DNA of 64,000 nt, taken from NCBI RefSeq assembly GCF_022815725.1, contig NZ_JALGRF010000002.1:186001-250000 (forward strand), read 5' to 3'. Position 1 is the first letter of the stretch, and each line of letters opens with the position of its first letter. Positions 1 through 8,412 of the stretch are shown one piece after another. The notes beneath the pieces are model-generated. The model saw only the letters and a list, made by a program, of their open reading frames with translations. It was not told where the DNA came from and ran no database searches. Both the position numbers and the translations under genes were made by a program. The DNA is from Streptomyces sp. APSN-46.1 (GTDB taxonomy: Bacteria; Actinomycetota; Actinomycetes; Streptomycetales; Streptomycetaceae).

Positions 1-43
1 TCCCGATGGTGCTGGGGGCGGGGCACTGGTGACGCTGGACTTG

Positions 44-190
44 CTAGGCCGGTGCCGTGGCGGTGACTAGCAGCGTGCCGAGCTTTCCGTCCGGTGCCGG
101 GATCACCTCGGCGTGAAGGTCAGTGAAGCCGTGGCGCTTGAGAAGGTCGGACCACTGCTCGGATGATCCGCTGGCCGCTGGGCCTCCCGT
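44..190 (-). pseudogene. C-terminal remnant of a SAM-dependent methyltransferase
   Basis: The last 40 or so residues of this reading frame, ending at 44 (WSDLLKRHGF followed by a GKLGTLLVTATAP strand), look like the closing strands of a class I methyltransferase. The reading frame stays open to 382, but upstream of about 190 the translation is low-complexity and matches nothing recognisable, and the catalytic core is absent. This is either a decayed fragment or a gene cut by rearrangement at the edge of the accessory region. The family call rests only on recall of this C-terminal pattern. Confidence 0.35.
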
Positions 191-271
191 AGCCCCACCA
201 GCCCGGAGGCTTCGGGAGGCTGGGCTCTGCCAAGTTGCGCGCGCCCGCAGTATGGTTCGCCGTCCACGCAG

Positions 272-690
272 TTGACTAATAGTCAGGAGCAGCGATGGGC
301 GAAGCGGCCCGAGGACGACAACACGAAGTACCAGCGCTCCATACGCGGCGGAGGTGGCAGCGGCGGGGGACGTGGTGGCCACGCCGCCGCGGGAGACGTC
401 AACGACAACAGCAGGAATGGCCGGTTCAACTTCCGCAGCACTGGCGGCCTGGCGATCGTCGGCGACTGGAAGGCCGGCGGCGGACAGCTCACCGTCGAAG
501 AGAACGGCGCCCTGGTCACGAGCGACAACAAGGGCAACCAGTGCAGGGGCAAGGTCCAGGCTGCGGCTCCCGACCTCTACGACTTCACGTGTGTGCGGGA
601 CAGACCCAGTCCGTACCGCACGACACGGCCAAGGACACGCTTACGTTCGACGGGGTCGGCTCCGACGACGTATACAAGCGGGGCGGGTAG
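272..690 (+). pseudogene. small hypothetical protein, frameshifted
   Basis: Two overlapping frames together encode one plausible protein. The first (272 to about 600) has a Gly-rich N-terminus, then a convincing domain with GDWKAGGGQLTVEENGALV and a Cys pair (QCRGK ... FTCV). The second, from about 604 to 690, carries DTAKDTLTFDGVGSDDVYK. One extra base near 597-607 (a GGG at 597-599 or a CCC at 605-607) joins them into about 139 residues. The start is uncertain: TTG at 272 has no ribosome site, while the well-placed AGGAG before ATG 295 serves the other frame. Function unknown. A strong stem-loop follows. Confidence 0.45.
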
Positions 691-695
691 CACGA

Positions 696-733
696 AGCCC
701 CCGCCGGATCCGGACCGTGCCGGGGCGGGGGCT
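696..733. terminator. bidirectional stem-loop terminator
   Basis: Ten-base perfect arms, AGCCCCCGCC at 696-705 and GGCGGGGGCT at 724-733, lie between a plus-strand gene ending at 690 and a minus-strand gene ending at 762, so one hairpin can stop both. Confidence 0.7.
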
Positions 734-761
734 ACTCAACAAGAACGACGTGTACGGAGGG

Positions 762-1265
762 TCAGGCGAAGAGACGGCCAGCGTACGCGGCGAGTTCTTC
801 CTGCTGCCTGGGGGTGCGGATGGTGTGCCGGTAGGGGCCCAGCTCGCACAGCAGGTGGGCGGGGATCGCCGCGGTGTTGGTGGGGGCGCCCCACTTGGTG
901 CGCAGGATGTGACGGTGGTCCTGGTGATTGTCGGGCCGGTACTCGTAGGGGTCCTTCTTGACGCGGCCGATGAGGAACTCGGCGCCGTCCTTGAGGGAGG
1001 TGTAGAGGTAGTCGCCGCGCTTGACTTCGTCGCGAATCTTGAGGATCTGGGACGCGTAGCGGACCGCGTTGTGGTGGGAGATGACCTTTCCCTTGCGGGG
1101 TCCGTCGATGTACTCCTTGTTCTCGAAGCGCTCGATGATGGCCTTCTTGTCGAGGCCGCGGATGTCACCGCCCTCCTTGAAGGAAAAGACGGCCCCCTTC
1201 TCTTCGTGGAAGGCGTCGAGGTAGGCGTCGTCGCTTCCTCCGGCCATGATCAGCCAGACAGTCAT
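762..1265 (-). CDS. stand-alone Mrr-N-like domain protein
   Basis: This 167-residue protein begins MTVWLIMAGGSDDAYLDAF and continues with GDYLYTS, FLIGRVKKDPYEY and a HRHILRTKWGAP segment. That layout (W-x-I-x-A-G start, a middle GD-x-Y strand, then a 'G-x-V-x-x-x-Y-x-Y ... H-x-R-x-x-W' block) resembles the N-terminal recognition domain of Mrr-type restriction enzymes, but no nuclease domain follows, nor in the neighbour. The start at 1265 has AAAGGA seven bases upstream; an earlier in-frame start would add a basic extension with no ribosome site. Possible roles are a DNA- or RNA-modification reader or a remnant of a restriction gene. The family assignment is from recalled pattern only. Confidence 0.55.
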   Translation of the reverse strand: MTVWLIMAGGSDDAYLDAFHEEKGAVFSFKEGGDIRGLDKKAIIERFENKEYIDGPRKGKVISHHNAVRYASQILKIRDEVKRGDYLYTSLKDGAEFLIGRVKKDPYEYRPDNHQDHRHILRTKWGAPTNTAAIPAHLLCELGPYRHTIRTPRQQEELAAYAGRLFA

Positions 1266-1289
1266 CAGGATCCTTTCGCGGTGTGGCAA

Positions 1290-1320
1290 AGCCCCCGCTG
1301 GCCGGCTCGGTGCGGGGGCT
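1290..1320 (-). terminator. stem-loop between two minus-strand genes
   Basis: Arms AGCCCCCGC (1290-1298) and GCGGGGGCT (1312-1320) lie just downstream of the minus gene ending at 1328. The stem is nearly the same as the one at 696-733. Confidence 0.65.
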
Positions 1321-1327
1321 CTCGTGG

Positions 1328-1645
1328 TTACTTGTCGTCGGAACGGGGCGTGTGCCCGCACAGCTCCTCGTACTCGGCTCGGTCGCCGGAATCGTACTCA
1401 TCCGCGCCGTATACAGTGCCGGCGCACATCTGGTGCCGGAAGTGCTTGTATTCGTCGCGGAGTGTCAGGGCCTGGTCGACCTGCGCCCACGCGATGACGC
1501 CGGCCAGGACCAGGGTGGCCAGGTACAGGAAAGCGGCCAGCTTCCCCCGGATGACGGGGAACGTGATGGTGACGGACTTGGGTGCGGGCGGCTGTGCCGG
1601 GTGGTTGTAGGCAGGCCGGGCGGGCGGCAGAGGTATCTCGCTCAA
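1328..1645 (-). CDS. small single-pass membrane protein
   Basis: The 105-residue product has a Pro-rich N-terminus, one hydrophobic helix at about residues 36-54 (LAAFLYLATLVLAGVIAWA) and an acidic soluble tail with two cysteines (MCAGTVYG, ELCGHT) that could form an extracytoplasmic disulfide. The start is TTG at 1645, supported by AAGGAG five bases upstream, a case where the ribosome site decides the start. It is not recognised as a known family. The gene lies 29 bases from the next upstream gene, which also encodes a Pro-rich membrane-anchored protein. Confidence 0.6.
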   Translation of the reverse strand: MSEIPLPPARPAYNHPAQPPAPKSVTITFPVIRGKLAAFLYLATLVLAGVIAWAQVDQALTLRDEYKHFRHQMCAGTVYGADEYDSGDRAEYEELCGHTPRSDDK

Positions 1646-1674
1646 CGAAACTCCTTGATCGGTTTTGCCTGGTG

Positions 1675-2475
1675 TTATTCGCAGCCGACGCCGTCGCCGT
1701 CGCGGTCGAGGTGGCGGCCGTAGCCTGGGTCACCGCGGTGCACAGGGGCGGCGCCCGCTGCTCGTGCTGCCGCGCAGTTTTTGTAGTAGGCGCTGCCGCC
1801 CCCGCCGGTGGATGAGGAGCCTCCGATGCTGGAGCCGCCTCCGGTCGAGGTGCTGGAGGAGCTGGAGTCGTCCTCGGTCGGGGCAGGTGCGGGCTTGGGC
1901 TTCTCGGTGGGCTTCGGCATCGGCTTCGGCTGGCCGTACTGTGCCGGGCAGGTGCCGCCCTTGGTGATCACGTAGAGGTCGATGGTCGAACCCTCCGGGA
2001 GCGGAGTGTTCACCGCCACACTCTGGAAGCACACCTGCTGATCGGCGGCCTGCGAGGGCGGCGTGTCGTCGCTGTAGACGCTGTGAACCTTGACGGTGTG
2101 ACGGGCACTCACTACGGAGGGCATCGACTCGACCGTGTCGCCGACCATGTGCGGCATGGTCAGCGGTGGCGGGACGGTGTTCACGGGCGAAGCGGACGCG
2201 GACGGCGTCGGCGTTGCGGTGGCGGTCGGAGTGGCCGCGGCCTTCGGTTTGGCGTCGGCCTCGGTCTTCTTCGGCGGGTCTGTCATGAAGGGGGCGAGGA
2301 ACCAGAGGCCGGCGAGCACCGTGGCGACGATCTTCTTGCCCTTACTCCACTGGCTCGTCCACGCCAGGGCTATGCCGACCGGCGGCAGGATGATCAGGGC
2401 CGCGATGACGAGGGCGGGGTGCTGCCACCAGCGCCGGGCGGGCGCGGGCGGGTACGGATGGGGCGGCGGGTACAC
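1675..2475 (-). CDS. membrane-anchored PASTA-like protein with C-terminal excalibur domain
   Basis: The 266 residues read as: Pro-rich N-terminus, two hydrophobic helices (ALVIAALIILPPVGIALAW at about 21-39 and the region near 50-65), a Pro/Thr/Ala linker (AAATPTATATPTPSASAS), a PASTA-like segment (MPHMVGDTVESMPSVV ... PLPEGSTIDLYVITKGG), a long Ser/Gly-rich spacer, and an excalibur calcium-binding domain at the end (YYKNCAAARAAGAAPVHRGDPGY ... DRDGDGVGCE). Excalibur domains are extracellular, so the C-terminal part should lie outside the cell. The GTG start at 2475 has AGGAG upstream. Function unknown; cell-wall association is inferred. Confidence 0.7.
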   Translation of the reverse strand: MYPPPHPYPPAPARRWWQHPALVIAALIILPPVGIALAWTSQWSKGKKIVATVLAGLWFLAPFMTDPPKKTEADAKPKAAATPTATATPTPSASASPVNTVPPPLTMPHMVGDTVESMPSVVSARHTVKVHSVYSDDTPPSQAADQQVCFQSVAVNTPLPEGSTIDLYVITKGGTCPAQYGQPKPMPKPTEKPKPAPAPTEDDSSSSSTSTGGGSSIGGSSSTGGGGSAYYKNCAAARAAGAAPVHRGDPGYGRHLDRDGDGVGCE

Positions 2476-2509
2476 GGGTCTCCTGTGGGTTTCGGTGCTC
2501 GGGCCGCTG

Positions 2510-3109
2510 TCAGCGGCCGAGGGGGTCGCGTTCCGCGCTTCGGACGCGGATGGAACTGATGTCGCGCAGGATGCGGGCGTCCGCGTCGATGGGGGTGAAG
2601 TCGCCGAGCAGGGTCCGCCCGGACGGGATCGACTCCACCTTGAGCGGGGCGGAGTCGAGGACGTAGCCGGAGGCGTCCAGGAATTCGAAGCGGATGCGGT
2701 AGTCGGAACGCTCGGGACTGTGGTTGGTGATGCAGTACGTCACGCGGTAGCCGTCGCGTGTGGTCGTGCCGGTGGCGGTGACGTCGGAGGCCGTGGGGGC
2801 GTCGGCGCTGACGGTGATGTCGTCAGGAACCTTGCACGCCTTCTTCACGCGGTCTTCCTCCCGCTGCACCTGGTTCTTGCTGGCGGTCTTGTCGCTGTCG
2901 CCCGTCCCGTCGCCGAGATGGGCGGCGCAGGACGCGAGGAAGAGGAAGCCGAGCACAAAGGTGGCGACCCTCCACCCTGTGGCTTTCGACCCGGGGCGGG
3001 AAGGGGGCGCATACGGGGGCGGGGGCAGCTGGCCGTAGGGCTGGGGAGGGTAGCCGTAGCCGGCGGGCGTCGGGGAACTGGGGGACGCGAACGGGCTGGC
3101 GTCCGTCAC
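2510..3109 (-). CDS. membrane-anchored protein with FxLYD-like domain
   Basis: The 199-residue product has a Pro/Tyr-rich cytoplasmic N-terminus, a single helix (VATFVLGFLFLASCAAHLG, about residues 48-66) and an extracytoplasmic domain in which YRVTYCITNHS, FEFLDASGYVLDSAPLKVESIPSGRTLLGDF follow the beta-sandwich pattern of FxLYD proteins. The GTG start at 3109 has GGAGGTCC upstream. It lies between two stem-loops and seems to be transcribed on its own or with the next gene. No enzymatic function is suggested. Confidence 0.6.
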   Translation of the reverse strand: MTDASPFASPSSPTPAGYGYPPQPYGQLPPPPYAPPSRPGSKATGWRVATFVLGFLFLASCAAHLGDGTGDSDKTASKNQVQREEDRVKKACKVPDDITVSADAPTASDVTATGTTTRDGYRVTYCITNHSPERSDYRIRFEFLDASGYVLDSAPLKVESIPSGRTLLGDFTPIDADARILRDISSIRVRSAERDPLGR

Positions 3110-3156
3110 GAGAGGACCTCCAGGTGCTTGTGGGTGGTTGGCGTACGGTGAAGCGC

Positions 3157-3189
3157 GAGCCCCCTCCTAATTCGCCTGGGAGGGGGCTC
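3157..3189 (-). terminator. strong stem-loop
   Basis: Perfect 11-base arms, GAGCCCCCTCC (3157-3167) and GGAGGGGGCTC (3179-3189), lie just past the minus-strand gene that ends at 3209. Confidence 0.75.
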
Positions 3190-3208
3190 GGTTGCTCTCT
3201 GTCGTTGG

Positions 3209-3460
3209 TCAGAAGCCGTGGCGGCGGTTCCATGAGCTGACGGACGCGGCATAGATGATGTTGCCGATGCCCATCGTGAAGAGGAAAAGGACCACGTGGA
3301 CGCCGACCGACTGGCGACGGCGTCGGTAACCCGGGCCGCCGTACGCAGCCGCTGACGCTGAAGACGCCGCGGAGTTGTTGATGACGATCGGCGGCATCCC
3401 CTGGTAGGGCTGCCCCTGCTGCTGAACCTGATGGTTCTGCTGCTTGTCGAAGTTCTGCAC
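3209..3460 (-). CDS. small membrane protein, Gln-rich N-terminus
   Basis: This protein has about 83 residues: a Gln/Asn-rich start (QNFDKQQNHQVQQQGQ), an Ala/Ser stretch, an Arg cluster (YRRRRQ) and one hydrophobic helix near the C-terminus (VHVVLFLFTMGIGNIIYAAS). The GTG at 3460 is preferred because GGAAGG sits six bases upstream; the GTG at 3478 would place that site inside the gene. The family is not recognised. It resembles the small basic or hydrophobic proteins common in Streptomyces mobile elements. Confidence 0.5.
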   Translation of the reverse strand: MQNFDKQQNHQVQQQGQPYQGMPPIVINNSAASSASAAAYGGPGYRRRRQSVGVHVVLFLFTMGIGNIIYAASVSSWNRRHGF

Positions 3461-3869
3461 GATCCGCCTTCCTGGCACGTTATGTCATCCTGTTAGAGCA
3501 GCGCTCAAGATACACAAAATGTTGAAGATCGCTACTTGGGAGTACGCGCTTTGAGACAGGCATGCCGAAGGCCCCCGCCAGGTCCTATCTGCTTCCGGGG
3601 CGGGGGCGTCGTGGCGGGTCTTGTTGCTGCGGCAGCCTGAGGGATCAGCGCGCGGTGCGGGTCAGCGGTACGCAGGGGCGCCCCGGATACGCAGAGGCCT
3701 TCGCAGTACTTCAGACTCTCGCCTACCAGCAGTAGAGCCTGATCCGGATCGCTCCGGGGGCGGGGGCGGGGGCGGGCTGCGAGGGTCCGGCGCTTCTTGT
3801 GTGCGGGCCGGCTGGCCCGCGACTCCCGCTCGATCCGACGTACGGTTCGAGCGGGACGTGTGCGGCCGG
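3461..3869. other. intergenic stretch with terminator and G-quadruplex motif
   Basis: No credible gene is seen. The stretch contains a terminator-like hairpin, GCCCCCGCC (3571-3579) with GGCGGGGGC (3599-3607), of the same class as those at 696 and 1290. At 3756-3776 there is a run of four G-tracts, GGGGG-C three times then GGG. The adjacent 100 bases only encode Pro/Arg-rich translations typical of non-coding high-G+C DNA. Confidence 0.6.
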
Positions 3870-5142
3870 TCAGGCGGGGGTGTTCTCATGGATCGCCCGG
3901 CGGAGTGTCCGGGTGGAGATGCCGAGATGCTTGGCGTACTCGGTCTGAGTCGTCTTCGGCTTGTCCTGCTGCACCTGTTGCCAGCCCAGGGTGTAGGTCA
4001 CGCGGCGCTTGGCCCCTTCCTCGGCAGCACGCGCGTTCCGCTCGGTCAGCGGGTTGCCTCCTCCGGACTGACGGGAGGGACCTGCACCTTTGTCGACTCA
4101 TCGTCAGGCCCGGTCACCTGCTTGGTCGCACCCTCGGGTGCAGGAGCGGACGACGGTTCATAGGCCTGCCCCTCGTCGGCCTGTCCGCTGTCCTCGTACT
4201 CCGGCATGTCCTCCTCCAGGAGGCGGTCTGCCGGGATGCGGGCGGTGACCTCCTCGCGGGTCTTCCGCGGCTTGTCCTCCGCCGCGAACGCGGGCGGCCG
4301 GGCGGGGAGCAGAGCGCGCAGAGAAGCGAACTCCTCGGCGTCCTCGGAACGGAAGGAGGCGGGGGGCAGGGTCGGCGTGTCCGCGTACGGGATAACGGGC
4401 TGCCCGACGACTGCCACGGCCTCCAGGGCGTGCTCCTCGAAGGCGGGGAGCACTTCGGGGGCGGGCGCCGGCCGCCACTCGATCTCGATTCCCGCTGCGG
4501 CCAGGCCAGCGGGCGCGGTGTCCGTCAGCGGTACGCCGATCTTCGCGAGCCGCAAGGGCAGCAGCGCCTCCACCGGGGCCATGCGGCCCCAAGCGCGGCC
4601 GTACCGGGCCTGGAGTCGGGCCTGGTAGATCAGGCAGTCCTGTTCTAGTCCCACTACCTGCTCGTAGCTGCGCAGCTCCCACAGCTTCATCCGCCGCCAC
4701 AGCTTCGCGGTGGGCAATGGCGAGAGGACCAGCGCCAGACCCGGACCGAGTCCATGTGCTGATCCGCGGTGATGTCCGCGAGGCGCCCGACGGCGTGGCG
4801 GACGGCTTCGACGACCACGACGAAGAGGACCGGCATCACCGAGTGCATCCCGACGGCGAGCGGGTCAGGCCAAGCCGCTGCACCGTTGAAGGCGATCGTG
4901 GCGGCCGTCAGCATCCATGCGATGTGCCGCAGGACGGGGAAGGGAATCCGGATCCATGACAACAGCAGGTCGAGTGCGAGGAGTACCGCAATGCCCGCGT
5001 CGATGCCGACGGGGAAGACCATGGCGAAGTCCCCGAAGCCCTTCCTGCGGGCCAGGTCCACGACGGCCGAGTAGGACCCGCCGAAACCGATCCCGGCGAT
5101 GATCAGGGCGCCACCCCCGACTGCCAGAGAGGGCTCGGTCAC
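3870..5142 (-). pseudogene. DUF2637 / SpdB2-type conjugative-element protein, broken by two frameshifts
   Basis: The gene reads in three frames: 5142 to about 4740 (GTG start; DUF2637 membrane domain with IIAGIGFGGSYSAVVDLA, a second helix around LLALDLLLSWIRIP, third and fourth helices), 4740 to 4050 (LPTAKLWRRMKLWELRSY then YQARLQARYGRAW), and 4050 to 3870 (GWQQVQQDKPKTTQTEYAKHLGISTRTLRRAI, a helix-turn-helix-like tail). Adding one base at each junction gives a continuous 424-residue protein. SpdB2/DUF2637 proteins are encoded by actinomycete integrative and conjugative elements, where they are linked to plasmid spread between mycelial cells. No rep, tra, int or attachment site is visible nearby, so this looks like a remnant. 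Confidence 0.7.
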
Positions 5143-5176
5143 TCACCTTGAAGTGGCATCCTCGCAGGTCAGGTCG

Positions 5177-5752
5177 CTATCTTTCATCAACTTGGACAAG
5201 TGGCGGGTGGTCGTGCCAGGTGCAGAACACCGACACCTCGCGGCTGTCGAGGGTGAAGGTGACGCGGATCCAGAAGTCCTGCTTCCACACCTGCATCCGC
5301 CAGCCGGCCGCCGGGGTCGCGGAGACCAGTTCTGCCGAGGACGTCCCGAGGTCGAAGACGACCCGGCCGCCCGAGACCGTGTAGCCCTTCACGTCGGCCG
5401 GGTCTTCCCCGTCCGGCTGACGGCTGGGGCGCGGACTGGAGGCCGGGCCGGTGGCCGGGTCTCCCGTGGGCGCCTTCGGCGAGGGCTTCGCGGAAGAGGA
5501 GGAGGCGGGGTCGGCGGAAGGGGAGGCCGGAGCCGACTCCGAAGGGGAAGCGGAGGGCGAAGGGGAATCCGGCGGATCCGACCGCTGCGTCGAGGCCTCC
5601 GCCGTCGACAGAGTCCGCGTCGTCAGCGGAACCGCGAGCGGAGGATCGTAGGCGGTACCGGACATGACGGTGTGCACACCCCACCACGACAGCGTCACCG
5701 CCGCCGAGGTCGCCAGTGTCCAGGCCATGGCATGGAGAAGTCCTCTTCGCAT
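5177..5752 (-). CDS. secreted or membrane-anchored protein divergent from a two-component system
   Basis: The 191-residue protein has a Sec-type signal or anchor (LLHAMAWTLATSAAVTLSWWGV), a Ser/Pro/Ala-rich linker at about residues 60-110, and a compact C-terminal domain (GYTVSGGRVVFDLG ... GWRMQVWKQDFWIRVTFTLDSREVSVFCTWHDHPP) that looks like a beta-rich extracellular module. ATG 5752 was chosen because it gives the signal sequence; no strong ribosome site precedes it. It diverges from the response regulator 78 bases away, so it may be a target or accessory of that system; this is inference. Confidence 0.65.
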   Translation of the reverse strand: MRRGLLHAMAWTLATSAAVTLSWWGVHTVMSGTAYDPPLAVPLTTRTLSTAEASTQRSDPPDSPSPSASPSESAPASPSADPASSSSAKPSPKAPTGDPATGPASSPRPSRQPDGEDPADVKGYTVSGGRVVFDLGTSSAELVSATPAAGWRMQVWKQDFWIRVTFTLDSREVSVFCTWHDHPPLVQVDER

Positions 5753-5830
5753 CGGGGGACATACTGCACCACCCGTCCCACAGGTGGACCGACACCCCGC
5801 GCGGTCCCCCGAATGGACTACGGTGCCGCC

Positions 5831-6520
5831 ATGGCAAGTGTGCTCGTGGTCGAGGACGACCAGTTCGTACGTTCCGCCCTGATCCGGCACCTGACCGAGG
5901 CCTCCCACACCGTGCGCAGCGTCGGCACGGCCCTGGAGGCCCTCCGCGAAGTCGCCCACCACCGCTTCGACGTCGTCATCCTCGACCTCGGACTGCCCGA
6001 CCTCGACGGGTCCGAGGCCCTGAAGATGCTGCGCGGCATCACCGACGTACCCGTGATCATCGCGACCGCCCGCGACGACGAGGCCGAGATCGTCCGGCTG
6101 CTCAACGACGGCGCCGACGACTACCTGACTAAACCCTTCTCCGTGGAGCACCTCTCTGCCCGGATGGCCGCCGTACTGCGCCGCGCCCGCGCCTCGGTCG
6201 GGGCCGAGCCGCCCTCGCGGGTGCTGCGCGTCGGCGGGCTGGCCATCGACCCGCTGCGCCGCCAGGCCGAGCTGGACGGGGCCGTCCTCGACCTCACGCG
6301 GCGGGAGTTCGACCTGCTGGCCTTCCTCGCCGGGCGGCCCGGGGTGGTCGTGGCCCGGCGCGAGCTGCTCGCCGAGGTCTGGCAGCAGTCGTACGGGGAC
6401 GACCAGACCATCGACGTCCACCTGTCATGGCTGCGGCGCAAGCTCGGCGAGACCGCCGCCAACCCCCGTTATCTGCACACGCTGCGGGGGGTCGGGGTCA
6501 AGCTGGAGCCGCCCGCGTGA
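5831..6520 (+). CDS. OmpR-family response regulator
   Basis: A 229-residue regulator with an N-terminal receiver domain (acid pocket at D9-D10, phospho-acceptor D52 in VILDLGLPD, conserved K101 in LTKPF) and a C-terminal winged-helix domain (LTRREFDLLAFLA ... IDVHLSWLRRKLGE ... LRGVGVKL). It activates or represses promoters when phosphorylated by its partner kinase. The kinase gene starts seven bases downstream, so the two are co-transcribed. The stimulus is unknown; the divergent secreted-protein gene is a candidate target. Confidence 0.93.
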   Translation: MASVLVVEDDQFVRSALIRHLTEASHTVRSVGTALEALREVAHHRFDVVILDLGLPDLDGSEALKMLRGITDVPVIIATARDDEAEIVRLLNDGADDYLTKPFSVEHLSARMAAVLRRARASVGAEPPSRVLRVGGLAIDPLRRQAELDGAVLDLTRREFDLLAFLAGRPGVVVARRELLAEVWQQSYGDDQTIDVHLSWLRRKLGETAANPRYLHTLRGVGVKLEPPA

Positions 6521-6527
6521 GGCCGCG

Positions 6528-7907
6528 ATGAGGTGGGCGCTGGTCAAGGTGTGCCTCGCGGTCACCGCCATGGTGGTCGTGGCCTTCGCCGTACCGCTCG
6601 GGCTGGTGGTCCAGGAGATGGCCAGCGACCGGGCCTTCTCCAACGCCGAACGGCAGGCCGCCACCATGGGGCCGACCCTGTCCATCACCACCGACCCCGT
6701 ACAGCTGCGCAAGGCGGTGGAGTCCACGCAGATGGGCGCCGCCCGGCGGATGGCCGTCCATGTCCCGGCCGTGGGCGACAGCGCGCCCGTGGACATCGGC
6801 AAGGGCTGGGCCGGTGAGCACGCGGTGGCCGAGACCCGCAGGATCGGGCGGGCCACCACCGCCTCGGTGGCGGGCGGGGGTTCGGCGCTGCTCCAGCCCA
6901 CCGCGCTCGGCTCCGGGGACATCGCGGTGATCGAGATCTACGTACCGGAGAGCGAGGTCAGCAACGGAGTCGCGACCGCCTGGGTGGTCCTCGCGGGTGT
7001 CGGCCTGGCCCTGATCGTGGGCTCGGTGGCGGTGGCCGACCGGCTCGGCGCCCGTCTGGTACGGCCGGCCGAGCGGCTCGCGGACGCCGCGCACCAGTTG
7101 GGCGAGGGGCGGCTCGGCGCGCGCGTACCGGAGGCCGGGCCCAAGGAACTCCGGTCGGCGGCGGTCGCGTTCAACTCGATGGCGGACCAGGTGGTGGAAC
7201 TCCTGGCCAATGAGCGGGAGCTGGCCGCCGACCTGTCGCACCGGCTGCGGACGCCGCTGACGGTGCTGCGGCTCAACGCGGCCTCGCTCGGGGACGGACC
7301 GGCCGCCGAACAGACCCGGGCGGCGGTGGAGCAGCTGGAGCGGGAGGTCGACACGATCATCCGTACCGCCCGTGAACAGCGCGCCCCCGCCGTCGCCGCG
7401 GGCGTGGCCGGGTGCGACGCCTCCGAGGTGATCCGGGACCGGATGGCCTTCTGGTCGGCGCTCGCGGAGGACGAGGGCCGCGAGGTGCGGCTCGCGGGAG
7501 TGGACCGTCCGGTACGGATACCCGTGGCCCGGCCGGAGCTCGCCGCCGCCCTCGACGCGATGCTCGGCAACGTCTTCCGGCACACCCCCGAGGCCACGCC
7601 CTTCGCGGTGGACGTGCACGACGCGGGGGACGCGGTCATCGTCCTCGTCTCGGACGCGGGCCCCGGGATCGCCGACCCGGACGCCGCCCTGCGGCGCGGC
7701 AACGACGGCGGCCGGGACGGCTCGACGGGGCTCGGCCTGGACATCGTCCGACGGGTCGCGGAGTCGACGGGCGGGGACGTGCGGCTCGGGCGCTCGGTGC
7801 TCGGCGGGACGGAGGTGCGGGTGTGGATCGCCCTGGACGGCCGCGCGCGGGCCGGCTCCGAGGGTGCGCGGGGGCGGCGCGGGCGGCGCAAGCGGCGCGG
7901 CGCCTGA
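6528..7907 (+). CDS. membrane sensor histidine kinase
   Basis: The 459-residue kinase has one helix at about residues 4-28, a roughly 115-residue extracytoplasmic sensor, a second helix (VATAWVVLAGVGLALIVGSVAVA), a HAMP segment (ARLVRPAERLADAAHQLGEGRLGARVP), the phosphorylation box LSHRLRTPLTVLRL with H238 as predicted phospho-acceptor, and an ATPase domain with N-box GNVFRHTPE, DAGPGIADP and GSTGLGLDIVRRV. The C-terminus is Arg-rich. It pairs with the upstream OmpR regulator. The ligand is not deducible. Confidence 0.93.
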   Translation: MRWALVKVCLAVTAMVVVAFAVPLGLVVQEMASDRAFSNAERQAATMGPTLSITTDPVQLRKAVESTQMGAARRMAVHVPAVGDSAPVDIGKGWAGEHAVAETRRIGRATTASVAGGGSALLQPTALGSGDIAVIEIYVPESEVSNGVATAWVVLAGVGLALIVGSVAVADRLGARLVRPAERLADAAHQLGEGRLGARVPEAGPKELRSAAVAFNSMADQVVELLANERELAADLSHRLRTPLTVLRLNAASLGDGPAAEQTRAAVEQLEREVDTIIRTAREQRAPAVAAGVAGCDASEVIRDRMAFWSALAEDEGREVRLAGVDRPVRIPVARPELAAALDAMLGNVFRHTPEATPFAVDVHDAGDAVIVLVSDAGPGIADPDAALRRGNDGGRDGSTGLGLDIVRRVAESTGGDVRLGRSVLGGTEVRVWIALDGRARAGSEGARGRRGRRKRRGA

Positions 7908-8056
7908 CGGCGACCGATCCACTTCCACATCCAGGGCGCCTGACGCCTGACGGCACTGGTCTGAGGGGCGCGCCCTGGGGCCCGCTCGGACGGGGGCGCA
8001 AATGTTGCCGCGTCCCCGGGCCGAGCCGAGTGTGAGCGTGACGGAAGGAGTCACGC

Positions 8057-8356
8057 ATGAGAGTCATGCTCAGGGCGCACTTGGACACGGCCGCCACCAA
8101 CGAGGGCATCAAGACCGGGGCCCTGCCCCAGTCCATCAAGAAGCTGATGGACAAGGTCAAGCCGGAGGCGGCCTACTTCGGCCTTCACGAGGGCGTGCGT
8201 TCCTGTTGGATCGTCTTCGACCTCCAGGACAGCGCGCAGATGCCGCCGCTGATGGAGGACCTGTTCCTCCAGTTCAACGCCGAACTGGAGGTCGGGCCGG
8301 TCATGAACGCGGAGGATCTGACGCGGGGTCTGGCCGCGATGGAGTCCTCTGGTTAG
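8057..8356 (+). CDS. conserved small protein of unknown function
   Basis: The protein has 99 residues, with GGAAGGAG placed seven bases before the ATG. The sequence (MRVMLRAHLDTAATNEGIKTG ... PEAAYFGLHEGVRSCWIVFDLQDSAQMPPLMEDLFLQFNAELEVGPVM) suggests a small alpha/beta ferredoxin-like fold with a hydrophobic edge strand, like dimeric YCII/DUF3303-type proteins. There is no membrane segment or signal. It stands alone, converging on the MarR gene. The fold suggestion is from pattern only. Confidence 0.7.
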   Translation: MRVMLRAHLDTAATNEGIKTGALPQSIKKLMDKVKPEAAYFGLHEGVRSCWIVFDLQDSAQMPPLMEDLFLQFNAELEVGPVMNAEDLTRGLAAMESSG

Positions 8357-8412
8357 ACGGGGTTCCGAAGGGCACGTCCGGGCCGACGACGAGGCCGCTG
8401 CCCGGTAGTACG

